The translations under genes were made by a program, and so were the position numbers. Below, piece after piece: positions 25,078-33,165 of a DNA stretch of 41,234 nucleotides. The stretch is from Marinosulfonomonas sp. GTDB lineage: Bacteria; Pseudomonadota; Alphaproteobacteria; Rhodobacterales; Rhodobacteraceae. The stretch covers positions 1-41,234 of the forward strand of contig WFNH01000032.1 in the NCBI GenBank assembly GCA_015488685.1, read 5' to 3'. The notes under the pieces are model-generated. The model was not told where the DNA came from and made no database searches. It saw nothing but the letters and a program-made list of their open reading frames with translations. Numbering within the stretch: the stretch's first letter is position 1; each line of letters opens with the position of its first letter.

Positions 25078-25203
25078 CTAGCGATGAATCGAAACAATCC
25101 CGTGGTCGTACAGCAGCAACCACCAGAAAAAATACAGCATAGCGACAGCGGTCAGCGTAAAAACCAGCTTGCCCAACAGTGTGTTTTCGTTCTTTTCAGA
25201 CAT
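25078..25203 (-). CDS. 41-residue single-helix membrane peptide, first gene of the bd-like operon
   Basis: A small gene with ATG 25203 and TAG 25078-25080. The peptide starts with a charged MSEKNEN segment and has one membrane helix (about 12-32) rich in aromatic residues (MLYFFWWLLLY), ending DHGIVSIHR. AGGGA precedes the ATG by a few bases, and the second peptide gene begins 38 bases downstream. It is the first gene after the FNR box at 25282-25295. It is probably a small subunit of the bd-like complex. No family is recognised. Confidence 0.65.
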   Translation of the reverse strand: MSEKNENTLLGKLVFTLTAVAMLYFFWWLLLYDHGIVSIHR

Positions 25204-25274
25204 GTTCCCTGCCGTTTCCATTCACGCGACTTGCGCATTCCATAGGTCGCGGCAGAACAGCACAGTCCGAATTT

Positions 25275-25295
25275 ATTGTAATTGATGGCCATCAA
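25275..25295 (-). promoter_or_regulatory. FNR box and possible -10 element of the bd-like/cytochrome operon
   Basis: TTGATGGCCATCAA (25282-25295) is a perfect FNR site and itself fully palindromic. It lies 79 bases before the first peptide gene. One base further along the minus strand is TACAAT (25275-25280), a good -10 match. If that is the true -10, the box overlaps the -35 region and FNR would repress. If transcription starts near 25247, FNR would be in the activating class II position. Sequence cannot decide. Confidence 0.8.
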
Positions 25296-25323
25296 GGTTC
25301 GGCTGCTTTATGAAACCCCGACC

Positions 25324-25632
25324 CTAAAACGCCACCCCGCAAGATTGCGAAATCCGCTGACGCAGACGGGCCATATAATCCGGCATCGCTTCGTCTTCTT
25401 CGCGTGGCACAAGGAAAATCAGTTTGGCGGCAATAATATACGGGCGGCGTTCCTTGCCTTCACCCGGTGTCGGACTGGTCAGAATTTCCTTAACCAACGC
25501 TACTGTTTGTGTCGGATTTTCGCAAAACCGCGGCAGGGCGGATTTGTTAGCGTACCAATCGGCACTGTTGAAAATGAACAGCATAACCGCGGCTGTTAAA
25601 GCAAAGACAATCAGAATCCGGTGCACATTCAT
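25324..25632 (-). CDS. Small membrane-anchored hypothetical protein
   Basis: A protein of about 102 residues if started at the ATG 25632 (MNVHRILIV), although the frame stays open to 25701. One N-terminal membrane helix (RILIVFALTAAVMLFIFN) is followed by a soluble part of about 75 residues with two cysteines (in PRFCENP and the near-terminal SQSCGVAF), which could form a disulfide in the periplasm. I do not recognise the family. Its stop is 29 bases from the FNR box, and it is divergent from the FNR-type gene. A plausible ribosome site is the AAGGGG directly before the ATG, which is rather close. Confidence 0.5.
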   Translation of the reverse strand: MNVHRILIVFALTAAVMLFIFNSADWYANKSALPRFCENPTQTVALVKEILTSPTPGEGKERRPYIIAAKLIFLVPREEDEAMPDYMARLRQRISQSCGVAF

Positions 25633-25703
25633 CCCCTTGTTGCGGGCAAATCCAAGGGTTGATTGTTTCACAAATCCTGCACCGATACGCCACCCCGCCA
25701 CCC

Positions 25704-25824
25704 GAATTGTTACAATTCTTTACATCTCGCAACGCAATGTAACGAATTCAAAATCTTGGCGAAACATCCCGCATCTAATGTCCAAAACTGAAATTGGTGG
25801 TTGGGTATATCCCTAAACCACCAA
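25704..25824 (+). promoter_or_regulatory. Regulatory region of the FNR-type gene with two inverted repeats
   Basis: Two dyads lie between the divergent genes. One at 25704-25718 has seven-base arms GAATTGT/ACAATTC around one base. A second at 25794-25824 has nine-base arms TTGGTGGTT/AACCACCAA with an inner GGG/CCC pair, and ends six bases before the AAGGA ribosome site. The second could be a leader hairpin near the ribosome site or an operator. No TTGAT box is present here. Confidence 0.5.
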
Positions 25825-25846
25825 ATGTTTAAGGATACCAACCCGA

Positions 25847-26614
25847 ATGAGCACCCTACCCGCTGTTAAATGCCAGAACTGTTCGCTTTATACCGAAGCG
25901 GGCAGTCTATGCGCGCAAATTACCTCGGACGAACTGGACAGGCTAAGTAATAAATCCCGCACTGCCACTCTGAAGCGGGGTGAAAGCATTGACACCGAAG
26001 AGCTGTTGATGTGGCCAATCATTGCCATTTCATCCGGCGTTATCAGCCTGCAACATTTGCTGGAGGATGGACGCAAAACAATTGCTGCGTTTTTCATGCA
26101 AGGCGATATTATCGACATGCGCGGCATTTCCAGTCGCAACCGTGGCCATCTGATTGCCCTGAACAAGGTCAACCTGTGCCGCCTGTCACCCGCCGCATTC
26201 GAAACCATTATTGAAAAGAACACCGACGCCCAGCGCGTTGTCTGGGACAATCTGCGCAAACAAACCTACCGCGCGATTGACCACTCTGCCGATCTGGCCA
26301 AGAAACACGCGCTGGAAAAGCTGGCATCATTCATCTTTGAATGCAAACGTCGCCAGACCATCACCTTGTCGGAAAACAGCGTGACCATACCGGTGCGCCG
26401 TGTTGATCTGGCCGAGTATTTGGGAATGCAGCCAGAAACCGTCAGCCGTAGCTTCAAAGATCTCGAAGATCGCGGGATCCTCGAGTTCAACGGCATCTCG
26501 AACATCCGCCTACTTAAAGCCCCGATCCTGCGGCGCATTGCGAACGGTGATAGAAATGCAGATGCAATCCAGCATCCATCTAAAAACAAATTCAAAGTCC
26601 TTAGCTTTGGCTGA
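25847..26614 (+). CDS. FNR-type (CRP/FNR family) oxygen-responsive regulator
   Basis: A 255-residue regulator. N-terminal cysteines C9, C12 and C22 plus C111 give the four ligands expected for an oxygen-labile [4Fe-4S] cluster; the second spacing (C12-x9-C22) is longer than in E. coli FNR. The cyclic-nucleotide-fold sensor domain (about 25-140) and dimer helix are followed by a winged helix-turn-helix (about 185-212). The recognition helix has E197-T-V-S200-R201, the same E-x2-S-R that reads TTGAT half-sites in FNR. Two perfect TTGAT-N4-ATCAA boxes in this window are therefore its likely targets. The 3-prime end overlaps hemH. It may be the island's own regulator or the cell's general FnrL. 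Confidence 0.85.
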   Translation: MSTLPAVKCQNCSLYTEAGSLCAQITSDELDRLSNKSRTATLKRGESIDTEELLMWPIIAISSGVISLQHLLEDGRKTIAAFFMQGDIIDMRGISSRNRGHLIALNKVNLCRLSPAAFETIIEKNTDAQRVVWDNLRKQTYRAIDHSADLAKKHALEKLASFIFECKRRQTITLSENSVTIPVRRVDLAEYLGMQPETVSRSFKDLEDRGILEFNGISNIRLLKAPILRRIANGDRNADAIQHPSKNKFKVLSFG

Positions 26615-27602
26615 TACCGGCAAGACCGGGATACTGCTGATCAATCTGGGCACGCCCGAGGCAACGGACTATCGTTCGATGCGCCGGTATCTTAAACAAT
26701 TTCTATCCGACAAACGTGTGGTCGAGTCCAGCGGGCCTGTCTGGTGGCTGGTGCTGAACGGCATCATCCTGCGCAAGCGTCCGAAAACCAGCGGGCGGGC
26801 CTATGATATGATCTGGAACCGCGAGTTGGACGAATCCCCGTTAAAAACCGTAACCCGTGCGCAATCTGATGCGGTTGCACTTGAATTTGCGGGCAAGGCG
26901 AATGTGGTTGTGGACTGGGCCATGCGGTACGGCAAACCTTCCATCGACGATGTGCTGCAACGGCTGACCGATCAGGGCTGTGACCGCATCTTGCTGTTCC
27001 CGCTCTATCCGCAATACAGCGGCGCGACGACGGGCACGGCGATGGACAACGTGTTCGATGTTTTGAAAACCATGCGCCATCAGCCCGCAATCCGCAGCAT
27101 TGCCCCCTATTATGACCACCCAGCCCATATCAAGGCGCTGGCCGACAGTATACGCGCTCATCACGCTACGCTGGATTGGGAACCCGAGGTCACTATTGCC
27201 TCGCTTCACGGGCTGCCTGTGGATTTTGTCAAAAAGGGTGATCCCTATCAGGATCAGTGCGAAGCCACCGTCGCCATACTGCGCGAGGAACTGGGGTTCC
27301 CCGATTGGAAACTGCTGCTAACCTATCAGTCGCGATCGGGCCGAACAGAATGGTTAACACCCGATACCGAGGAAACAGCCGTGGGGTTGGCCCGTGACGG
27401 CATCCGGAATCTTACAATTATTGCCCCTGGTTTCGCCACAGACTGTATCGAAACACTGGAAGAATTGCACATCCGTGCTGTCGATGCTTTTCTAAAGGCG
27501 GGCGGGGAGAACTGCTCTGTTGTTCCCTGCCTGAACGATAGCACAGATTCGATCAACATGCTGAAAACAATTATAGATTCTAATCTTCATGGTTGGGTTT
27601 AA
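26556..27602 (+). CDS. hemH: Ferrochelatase
   Basis: HemH inserts ferrous iron into protoporphyrin IX (or, in the coproporphyrin branch, coproporphyrin III). The protein is about 348 residues. Family motifs are GILLINLGTPEATD, FPLYPQYSGATTGTAMD, the catalytic-His segment ASLHGLP (about 215-221, where the more common form is SFHGLP), YQSRSGRTEWLTPDT and APGFATDCIETLEEL. I start it at ATG 26556, overlapping the regulator gene by 59 bases with a weak GGTGA site; a TTG at 26607 is an alternative. The overlap means that regulator and ferrochelatase are co-transcribed. Together with HemY and the radical SAM protein at the far end of the island, this suggests a local haem supply. It may also be the cell's only hemH. 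Confidence 0.9.
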   Translation: MQMQSSIHLKTNSKSLALADTGKTGILLINLGTPEATDYRSMRRYLKQFLSDKRVVESSGPVWWLVLNGIILRKRPKTSGRAYDMIWNRELDESPLKTVTRAQSDAVALEFAGKANVVVDWAMRYGKPSIDDVLQRLTDQGCDRILLFPLYPQYSGATTGTAMDNVFDVLKTMRHQPAIRSIAPYYDHPAHIKALADSIRAHHATLDWEPEVTIASLHGLPVDFVKKGDPYQDQCEATVAILREELGFPDWKLLLTYQSRSGRTEWLTPDTEETAVGLARDGIRNLTIIAPGFATDCIETLEELHIRAVDAFLKAGGENCSVVPCLNDSTDSINMLKTIIDSNLHGWV

Positions 27603-27668
27603 TCCGGCACGAAACTGCTCGTCTCTCTTGTTGGATTTTTCGCCGCATCTATCAAATGCGGGGTTTAC

Positions 27669-27712
27669 TTGACAATTCCTGTCCGCTATTCATATTCACG
27701 ATTACGAATATG
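27669..27712 (+). promoter_or_regulatory. Promoter with overlapping operator ahead of the RND efflux genes
   Basis: TTGACA (27669-27674) is followed after 17 bases by ATATTC (27692-27697), a moderate -10. Over it lies an inverted repeat with arms CATATTC (27691-27697) and GAATATG (27706-27712) separated by eight bases. The core ATTC-N8-GAAT has the form I recall for sites of the ArsR-family sulfide-responsive repressor SqrR/BigR of Rhodobacterales. A repressor here would block RNA polymerase. No such regulator gene is in the window. Confidence 0.5.
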
Positions 27713-27797
27713 TTAGGGATTCACCCCTTCCAAAATTGGCTCGGCTAACGCAAGATAGGATTGATCTGTCTTAAGCACTGGCAAAAGGACACCGGAA

Positions 27798-28760
27798 ATG
27801 AAACTCTCGCTGCCTCTTATTATCACTTTGCTTGGTGCATCCATAGCCCAGGCAGAAACCCTGACATTAACTCCGCAGCCGATTACCGAATGGAAAGCGG
27901 TCTATGGTGTGATCGAAACCCGTGACCGAGTGCCCGCACGGGCGCGTATCGGGGGCACGATTGTGGAATTGCTGGTGACCGAAGGCGACATGGTAACCGA
28001 AGGTCAAAAGGTTGCCCTGATCAAGGATGACAAACTGGAATTCCAGCTGGAAGCGCTGGACGCCCAGATTTCCGCATTGCAGGCCCGCCTGAAAACGGCA
28101 GCCGAAGATCTGAAGCGCGGCGAAGAGCTGATCAAGCGCGGCACAATCACATCACAACGCCTTAGCCAGCTACAATCCCAGGTCGATGTCCTGAATGGCG
28201 AAATTCGCGGGGTCGAGGCGCAACAACTGGTGATCAAGCAACAGATTTCCGAAGGCGAAGTCCTGTCCCCAGAGGCTGGCGTGGTCTTGTCTGTGCCACC
28301 ATCCAAAGGCTCGGTTATCAATCCGGGTGAAAGCGTTGCTGTGATCGGCGGCGGCGGGTCATTCTTGCGATTGTCTGTGCCCGAGCGCCATGCGGCCAAC
28401 CTGCACGAGGGCGACAAGATCGTGATGAGCGAAGGCCAGAATGGAACTTTGGCCAAAGTCTATCCGCAAATCGAAAACGGGCGGGTGCTGGCCGATGTCG
28501 AAGTTCCGGGTCTGAACGACCGCTTTGTCGGTCGCCGCGTTCCAGTGCGTTTGCCTGTCGGCGAGCGTAAGGCAATTCTGGTGCCGCAATCGGCTGTGTC
28601 CATGCATGGCGGCATTGATTTTGTTACCCTCGACATAAACGGCGAAAAAATGCGCCGCGCTGTTGTATTGGGGGCCACCGTTACCCGTGACGGTAAAATC
28701 TGGAAAGAAGTCCTGACCGGCGTTTCTGCTGGCGACAAACTGGTGAACAACGATGAATGA
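27798..28760 (+). CDS. RND efflux periplasmic adaptor (membrane fusion protein)
   Basis: A 320-residue membrane fusion protein. The signal peptide ends near ASIAQA (residue 19). The lipoyl-like half-motif RIGGTIVELLVTEGDMVTEGQKVALI (given here only in part) is at about 53-76. A coiled-coil hairpin spans roughly 80-150. The second lipoyl half (LSPEAGVVLSVPPSKGSVINPGESV) and a beta-barrel follow. The adaptor joins the inner-membrane pump to an outer-membrane channel. The next gene encodes the pump, and its start overlaps this gene by eight bases. No outer-membrane factor is encoded nearby. AAGGA precedes the ATG. Transcription probably starts at the promoter at 27669-27697. Confidence 0.88.
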   Translation: MKLSLPLIITLLGASIAQAETLTLTPQPITEWKAVYGVIETRDRVPARARIGGTIVELLVTEGDMVTEGQKVALIKDDKLEFQLEALDAQISALQARLKTAAEDLKRGEELIKRGTITSQRLSQLQSQVDVLNGEIRGVEAQQLVIKQQISEGEVLSPEAGVVLSVPPSKGSVINPGESVAVIGGGGSFLRLSVPERHAANLHEGDKIVMSEGQNGTLAKVYPQIENGRVLADVEVPGLNDRFVGRRVPVRLPVGERKAILVPQSAVSMHGGIDFVTLDINGEKMRRAVVLGATVTRDGKIWKEVLTGVSAGDKLVNNDE

Positions 28761-31700
28761 TAGCCATATCGGACAAACAGGCGCGCTGGGGATTGCCGGT
28801 CGCCTAACCCGCAACTTCATCACATCGCCTCTGACCCCCCTGTTCCTGCTGGCCGCCTTTGCCGTGGGGCTGATCGCCCTTGCAAACCTGCCGCGGGAGG
28901 AAGAGCCGCAGATTTCGGTGCCGCTGGTGGACATCCACGTTCAGGCTGACGGTCTAAAAGCCGAAGATGCGGTGAAACTGATCACCGAGCCATTGGAAAA
29001 CATCGTCAAAGGCATTGATCAGGTCGAACATGTCTATTCCTCGACCCGTGACAATCAGGTGATGGTAACGGCGCGCTTCCTTGTCGGGGTGGACGCCGAA
29101 ACCGCCATTTTACGCGTCTATGACAAATTACGCGCAAATATGGACCGCATCCCTGTGGGAATTCCCGACCCGTTGGTTGTGGGCCGCGGGATCAACGATG
29201 TGGCCATTGTCACCCTGACCTTTTCCCCGAAACCGGGGCAGGATACGATAACAGCCAATGACATCACCCGCATTGTCCGCGAGGTTAATTCCGAGATCGC
29301 CAAAATCGACGATGTTGGCCTGACCTTCATGGTCGGAGAAACTTCGGATGCGCTGCGCGTTGCCCCGGACCCCGAAAAGCTGGCGCTATATGGCGTGACA
29401 CTGCAACAGCTGGTGGGGAAAGTGAAAGGTGCCAACTCGGCCTCGCCCGCCGGAACGGTGCGCGATAACGGCGAACAGATCGCTTTTATTCTGGGCGAAA
29501 CCCTTTCGACACCGGACCAGATCGGCAATCTGTTGCTGACCTCGCGCGACGGGCGGCCCGTTTATGTGCGCGATGTGGCCGATGTTTCCTATGCAATCGA
29601 CCTTGATGAAGTCCACGTTGCAACCCTACACCGCGCCGATAACGGCAATGTCGACCGCCTGCCTGCTGTCACACTGGCCATCGCAAAACGCGCGGGTTCT
29701 AACGCCGTTAAGGTAGCCGAAGCGGTGCTGGGAAAAGTCGACACGCTGAAAGGCACCCTGATCCCCGACACGATGCAAATCGAAGTCACCCGCGATTACG
29801 GCGAAACTGCGGATGAAAAGGCGAACGAACTGCTGTTCCATCTGGGTCTTGCAACCGTATCCATCGTTGCACTGGTATTTCTGGCTATCGGCTGGCGCGA
29901 AGCCATGGTGGTGGCTGTTGTCATCCCGATGACCATTCTGACGACGCTGTTTGCATCATGGCTGATGGGATACACCCTGAACCGCGTGTCACTGTTTGCG
30001 CTGATCTTTTCCATCGGGATTCTGGTGGATGACGCGATTGTGGTGATTGAAAATATTGCCCGACATTGGGGAATGCAGAAAAAAGGGCACAGCCGGTTTG
30101 GCGCCGCAATCAACGCTGTGGCCGAGGTCGGCAACCCGACCATCGTCGCCACCCTGACCGTGGTGGTTGCGTTGCTGCCTATGCTGTTCGTGTCCGGTCT
30201 GATGGGCCCATACATGAGTCCCATTCCCGCCAATGCGTCGGCGGCAATGATCATTTCGTTCTTTGTGGCGGTGATCATCACGCCGTGGCTGATGATGAAG
30301 ATCGCCGGTCGGGCCGAAATGCATCATGACGAAAGCGCCGAGGCCGGTGGAAAATTGGGAAAGATATACGCAGCTTTTGCCCGCCCCATCCTGCGTTACA
30401 AAATTGTCAGTCTGGCATTCTTGCTGATTGTCGTTGTCGCTTCGTTCGGGTCTTTGGCAGCGCTATACACCAAGGACGTAACTGTTAAACTGCTGCCGTT
30501 TGATAACAAATCCGAATTGTCGGTTGTAATCGACCTGCCCGAAGGGGCCTCGGTCGAGGCAACGGATGCGGTGGCACAGCAAGCCGCAAAAATAGCACTG
30601 GGACTGGACGAGGTTGTCTCGGTTCAAACCTACTCGGGCACCGCCGCGCCATTCAATTTCAATGGGCTGGTGCGCCATTACTTCCTGCGGCAACTGCCCG
30701 AGCTGGGTGACGTGCAGATCAACCTGCTGCCCAAAGGGGACAGGGAACGTACCAGCCATGAAATCGCGCTGGAGCTGCGGGAATTACTGACCGCAATGGA
30801 TGTCCCCCCCGGTACCAACATCAAAACAGTCGAGCCGCCCCCCGGCCCGCCTGTCATCGCCACACTGCTGGCCGAGGTATACGGCCCCGATGCCGAAACC
30901 CGCCGCAAAGCCGCGCGCCGTATCCGCAAAGCATTCCAAGCTGTGCCATACATCGTCGATGTTGACGACAGCTTTGGTACGCGGCCACGCCAGAAACGGG
31001 CCGAACTGGTGGCGGACGATCTGGAATTCTACCACGTTCAGGAAAGCGATGCGCTGGATACCCTGCGGCTGCTGAACAGCCAGATCACTGTTGGCTATTC
31101 CCACCGTGGCAAGGGCCGCCAACCGATCCCGATCGTGGTTGGCCGTGACCGTGGCGACCGCGTGATCGACGAACGTATGCTGGCCACACCGGTGCCAACC
31201 AATGTGCTGCCCGGGGATCGCGGCGTGGTCGAGCTGGGCGATGTTGTTAATATCGTCGAGGATCGCGCCTCCTATCCTATCTTCCGCCATAATGGCCGCT
31301 ATGCCGAAATGGTTACCGGAGAAATGGCGGGCCGGTTCGAGGCCCCGCTATATGGTATGCTGGCCGTTGCGGACGAGTTGGATAAAATGGATTGGTCCAA
31401 CATGGAAAAACCCGAAATCAGTCTGCACGGTATGCCCACAGAAGAAGACCATGTAACCCTGCTGTGGGATGGCGAATGGGAGGTCACATGGGTCACCTTC
31501 CGCGACATGGGTGCGGCATTTGCTGTAGCCCTGTTGGGCATCTATATCCTTGTGGTTGCGCAGTTTGGCTCGTTCCGGCTGCCACTGGTGATCCTGACTC
31601 CCGTGCCATTGACCTTCCTTGGCATCATGTTCGGTCACTGGTTATTCGGCGCGCCGTTCTCGGCCACCTCGATGATCGGCTTTATCGCGCTGGCGGGGAT

Positions 31701-31965
31701 CATCGTGCGAAATTCGATCCTGCTGGTCGATTTTATCAGGAACGAAGGCGAAGGCCGCGTTGATCTGGACATCCTGATCGCCGCAGGGGCCACCCGTTTC
31801 AAACCGATCCTTCTGACGGCACTCGCCGCGATGATTGGTGCGGGCGTGATCCTGTCCGACCCGATTTTCCAAGGGCTGGCAATTTCGCTGCTGTTCGGGC
31901 TGGCAACATCCACCCTGCTGACCGTGCTGGTCATTCCGGCCATCTACCGCGTCTTCAAGATGTAG
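28753..31965 (+). CDS. RND family efflux transporter (AcrB/HAE1-like permease)
   Basis: A 1070-residue inner-membrane proton-driven pump of normal family length. It has the duplicated architecture of RND permeases: TM1 near 28-46, a large periplasmic loop, a helix cluster at about 360-540 that includes the paired acidic residues in GILVDDAIVVIENI (about 421-434), then a second periplasmic loop and a final helix cluster (about 910-1070). Asp residues of TM4 are the proton-relay sites. Sequence does not show the substrate. The heavy-metal signatures of CusA/CzcA are not obvious, so an organic toxin or lipid-like substrate is more likely. It is coupled to the adaptor gene by an eight-base overlap and followed by two strong hairpins. 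Confidence 0.9.
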   Translation: MNDSHIGQTGALGIAGRLTRNFITSPLTPLFLLAAFAVGLIALANLPREEEPQISVPLVDIHVQADGLKAEDAVKLITEPLENIVKGIDQVEHVYSSTRDNQVMVTARFLVGVDAETAILRVYDKLRANMDRIPVGIPDPLVVGRGINDVAIVTLTFSPKPGQDTITANDITRIVREVNSEIAKIDDVGLTFMVGETSDALRVAPDPEKLALYGVTLQQLVGKVKGANSASPAGTVRDNGEQIAFILGETLSTPDQIGNLLLTSRDGRPVYVRDVADVSYAIDLDEVHVATLHRADNGNVDRLPAVTLAIAKRAGSNAVKVAEAVLGKVDTLKGTLIPDTMQIEVTRDYGETADEKANELLFHLGLATVSIVALVFLAIGWREAMVVAVVIPMTILTTLFASWLMGYTLNRVSLFALIFSIGILVDDAIVVIENIARHWGMQKKGHSRFGAAINAVAEVGNPTIVATLTVVVALLPMLFVSGLMGPYMSPIPANASAAMIISFFVAVIITPWLMMKIAGRAEMHHDESAEAGGKLGKIYAAFARPILRYKIVSLAFLLIVVVASFGSLAALYTKDVTVKLLPFDNKSELSVVIDLPEGASVEATDAVAQQAAKIALGLDEVVSVQTYSGTAAPFNFNGLVRHYFLRQLPELGDVQINLLPKGDRERTSHEIALELRELLTAMDVPPGTNIKTVEPPPGPPVIATLLAEVYGPDAETRRKAARRIRKAFQAVPYIVDVDDSFGTRPRQKRAELVADDLEFYHVQESDALDTLRLLNSQITVGYSHRGKGRQPIPIVVGRDRGDRVIDERMLATPVPTNVLPGDRGVVELGDVVNIVEDRASYPIFRHNGRYAEMVTGEMAGRFEAPLYGMLAVADELDKMDWSNMEKPEISLHGMPTEEDHVTLLWDGEWEVTWVTFRDMGAAFAVALLGIYILVVAQFGSFRLPLVILTPVPLTFLGIMFGHWLFGAPFSATSMIGFIALAGIIVRNSILLVDFIRNEGEGRVDLDILIAAGATRFKPILLTALAAMIGAGVILSDPIFQGLAISLLFGLATSTLLTVLVIPAIYRVFKM

Positions 31966-31974
31966 ACATGATAA

Positions 31975-32040
31975 AAGGGGAGCGTTGTTGGCCCACCGCT
32001 CCCCTTCTGCTATCCGGTTTTGCCGAAACAGAACCGGATA
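31975..32040 (+). terminator. Two consecutive stem-loops after the RND operon
   Basis: A ten-base perfect stem at 31975-31984/31997-32006 and a nine-base perfect stem at 32011-32019/32032-32040 follow the pump stop codon by 10 and 46 bases. Neither has a real T tract. They likely end or stabilise the transcript before the LacI-family gene. Confidence 0.6.
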
Positions 32041-32136
32041 ATTCTGTTAGCGCTATCATAGGCAATACATCACCCTTGGACAAGACGAAAATTTGTCTGT
32101 AACAAGTATGTAAACGCCATAACAGGAAATTTGTTC

Positions 32137-33165
32137 GTGTCATCGCCGTCCACACCGCCCAAACGCCCGCTGACCCTGCGCGACGTTTCCGAAGCCTCGG
32201 GCGTTAGCGAAATGACTGTCAGCCGCGTTTTGCGCAATCGCGGTGACGTATCAGACGCCACCCGCCTGAAAGTCACCGAAGCGGCCAAACGGCTGGGCTA
32301 TGTCCCAAACAAGATCGCCGGTGCACTGGCCAGCCAGCGGGTCAATCTGGTGGCTGTGATCATCCCGTCCCTGTCAAACATGGTCTTCCCCGAGGTCCTG
32401 ACCAGCATTAACGAGGTACTGGACGAAACCCCGTTGCAACCGGTGTTCGGCGTCACCAACTACCAGCCCGAAAAAGAAGAATCCGTGCTGTTCGAAATGC
32501 TGTCGTGGCGCCCCTCCGGCGTGATCATCGCCGGTCTGGAGCATACCGATGCCGCGCGCGCCATGATGCGCAACGCCGATGTGCCGATTGTCGAGATCAT
32601 GGATCTGGACGGCGACCCGATAGATGCCATCGTTGGTGTGTCACAACGCCGCGCAGGCCGCGAAATGGCCGAAGCAATCATTGCAGAAGGCTATCGCAAG
32701 ATCGGCTTTATGGGCACCAACATGCCACTGGACCACCGCGCGCGTAAACGGTTCGAAGGATTTAGCGAAGCCTTGGCCAAGGCGGGAATCGAGATTGCGG
32801 ATCAGGAATTCTATTCCGGCGGCTCGGCACTGGTGAAAGGCCGCGAGATGACCGCAACGATCCTGAAACGCTCGCCCGATCTGGATTTTCTTTATTATTC
32901 AAATGACATGATTGGTGCAGGCGGGTTGCTGTATTGTCTGGCCAACGGCATAGACGTGCCCGGTCAGGTCGGCTTGGCGGGGTTCAACGGAGTTGAACTG
33001 TTGAACGGCCTGCCCAAACAACTGGCCACAATGGACGCCGAACGTCATAAAATAGGCCGCGCAGCCGCCGAAATCATCGCCGCACGTACATTGGGTCAAG
33101 ATGCCCCGCAGCGGGTTGAGCTTACCCCGCGCCTGCAATTTGGAGAAACTTTGAAACGCCCTTGA
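32137..33165 (+). CDS. LacI-family transcriptional regulator
   Basis: A regulator of about 342 residues. The N-terminal helix-turn-helix (TLRDVSEASGVSEMTVSRVLRN) and hinge helix (KIAGALASQR) are typical of LacI/GalR proteins. A periplasmic-binding-protein-like effector domain follows (about 65-340), resembling gluconate-type (GntR) members, so a sugar or sugar-acid ligand is likely; this is inference. The frame can start at TTG 32131, but GTG 32137 has better spacing from AGGA at 32124. No sugar-transport or catabolic gene is adjacent, so its target is unclear. The stop codon overlaps the -35 element of the copper ATPase promoter. Confidence 0.85.
   Translation: MSSPSTPPKRPLTLRDVSEASGVSEMTVSRVLRNRGDVSDATRLKVTEAAKRLGYVPNKIAGALASQRVNLVAVIIPSLSNMVFPEVLTSINEVLDETPLQPVFGVTNYQPEKEESVLFEMLSWRPSGVIIAGLEHTDAARAMMRNADVPIVEIMDLDGDPIDAIVGVSQRRAGREMAEAIIAEGYRKIGFMGTNMPLDHRARKRFEGFSEALAKAGIEIADQEFYSGGSALVKGREMTATILKRSPDLDFLYYSNDMIGAGGLLYCLANGIDVPGQVGLAGFNGVELLNGLPKQLATMDAERHKIGRAAAEIIAARTLGQDAPQRVELTPRLQFGETLKRP

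Noticed and set aside
26400-26555. Longer ferrochelatase start at 26400
   Set aside because: The extra 52 codons lie wholly inside the regulator gene in another frame and have no ferrochelatase similarity. Conserved sequence begins only after 26600.
27721-27776. FNR half-site TTGAT at 27760 before the RND operon
   Set aside because: Only one half-site is present; the other side reads CTTAA instead of ATCAA.
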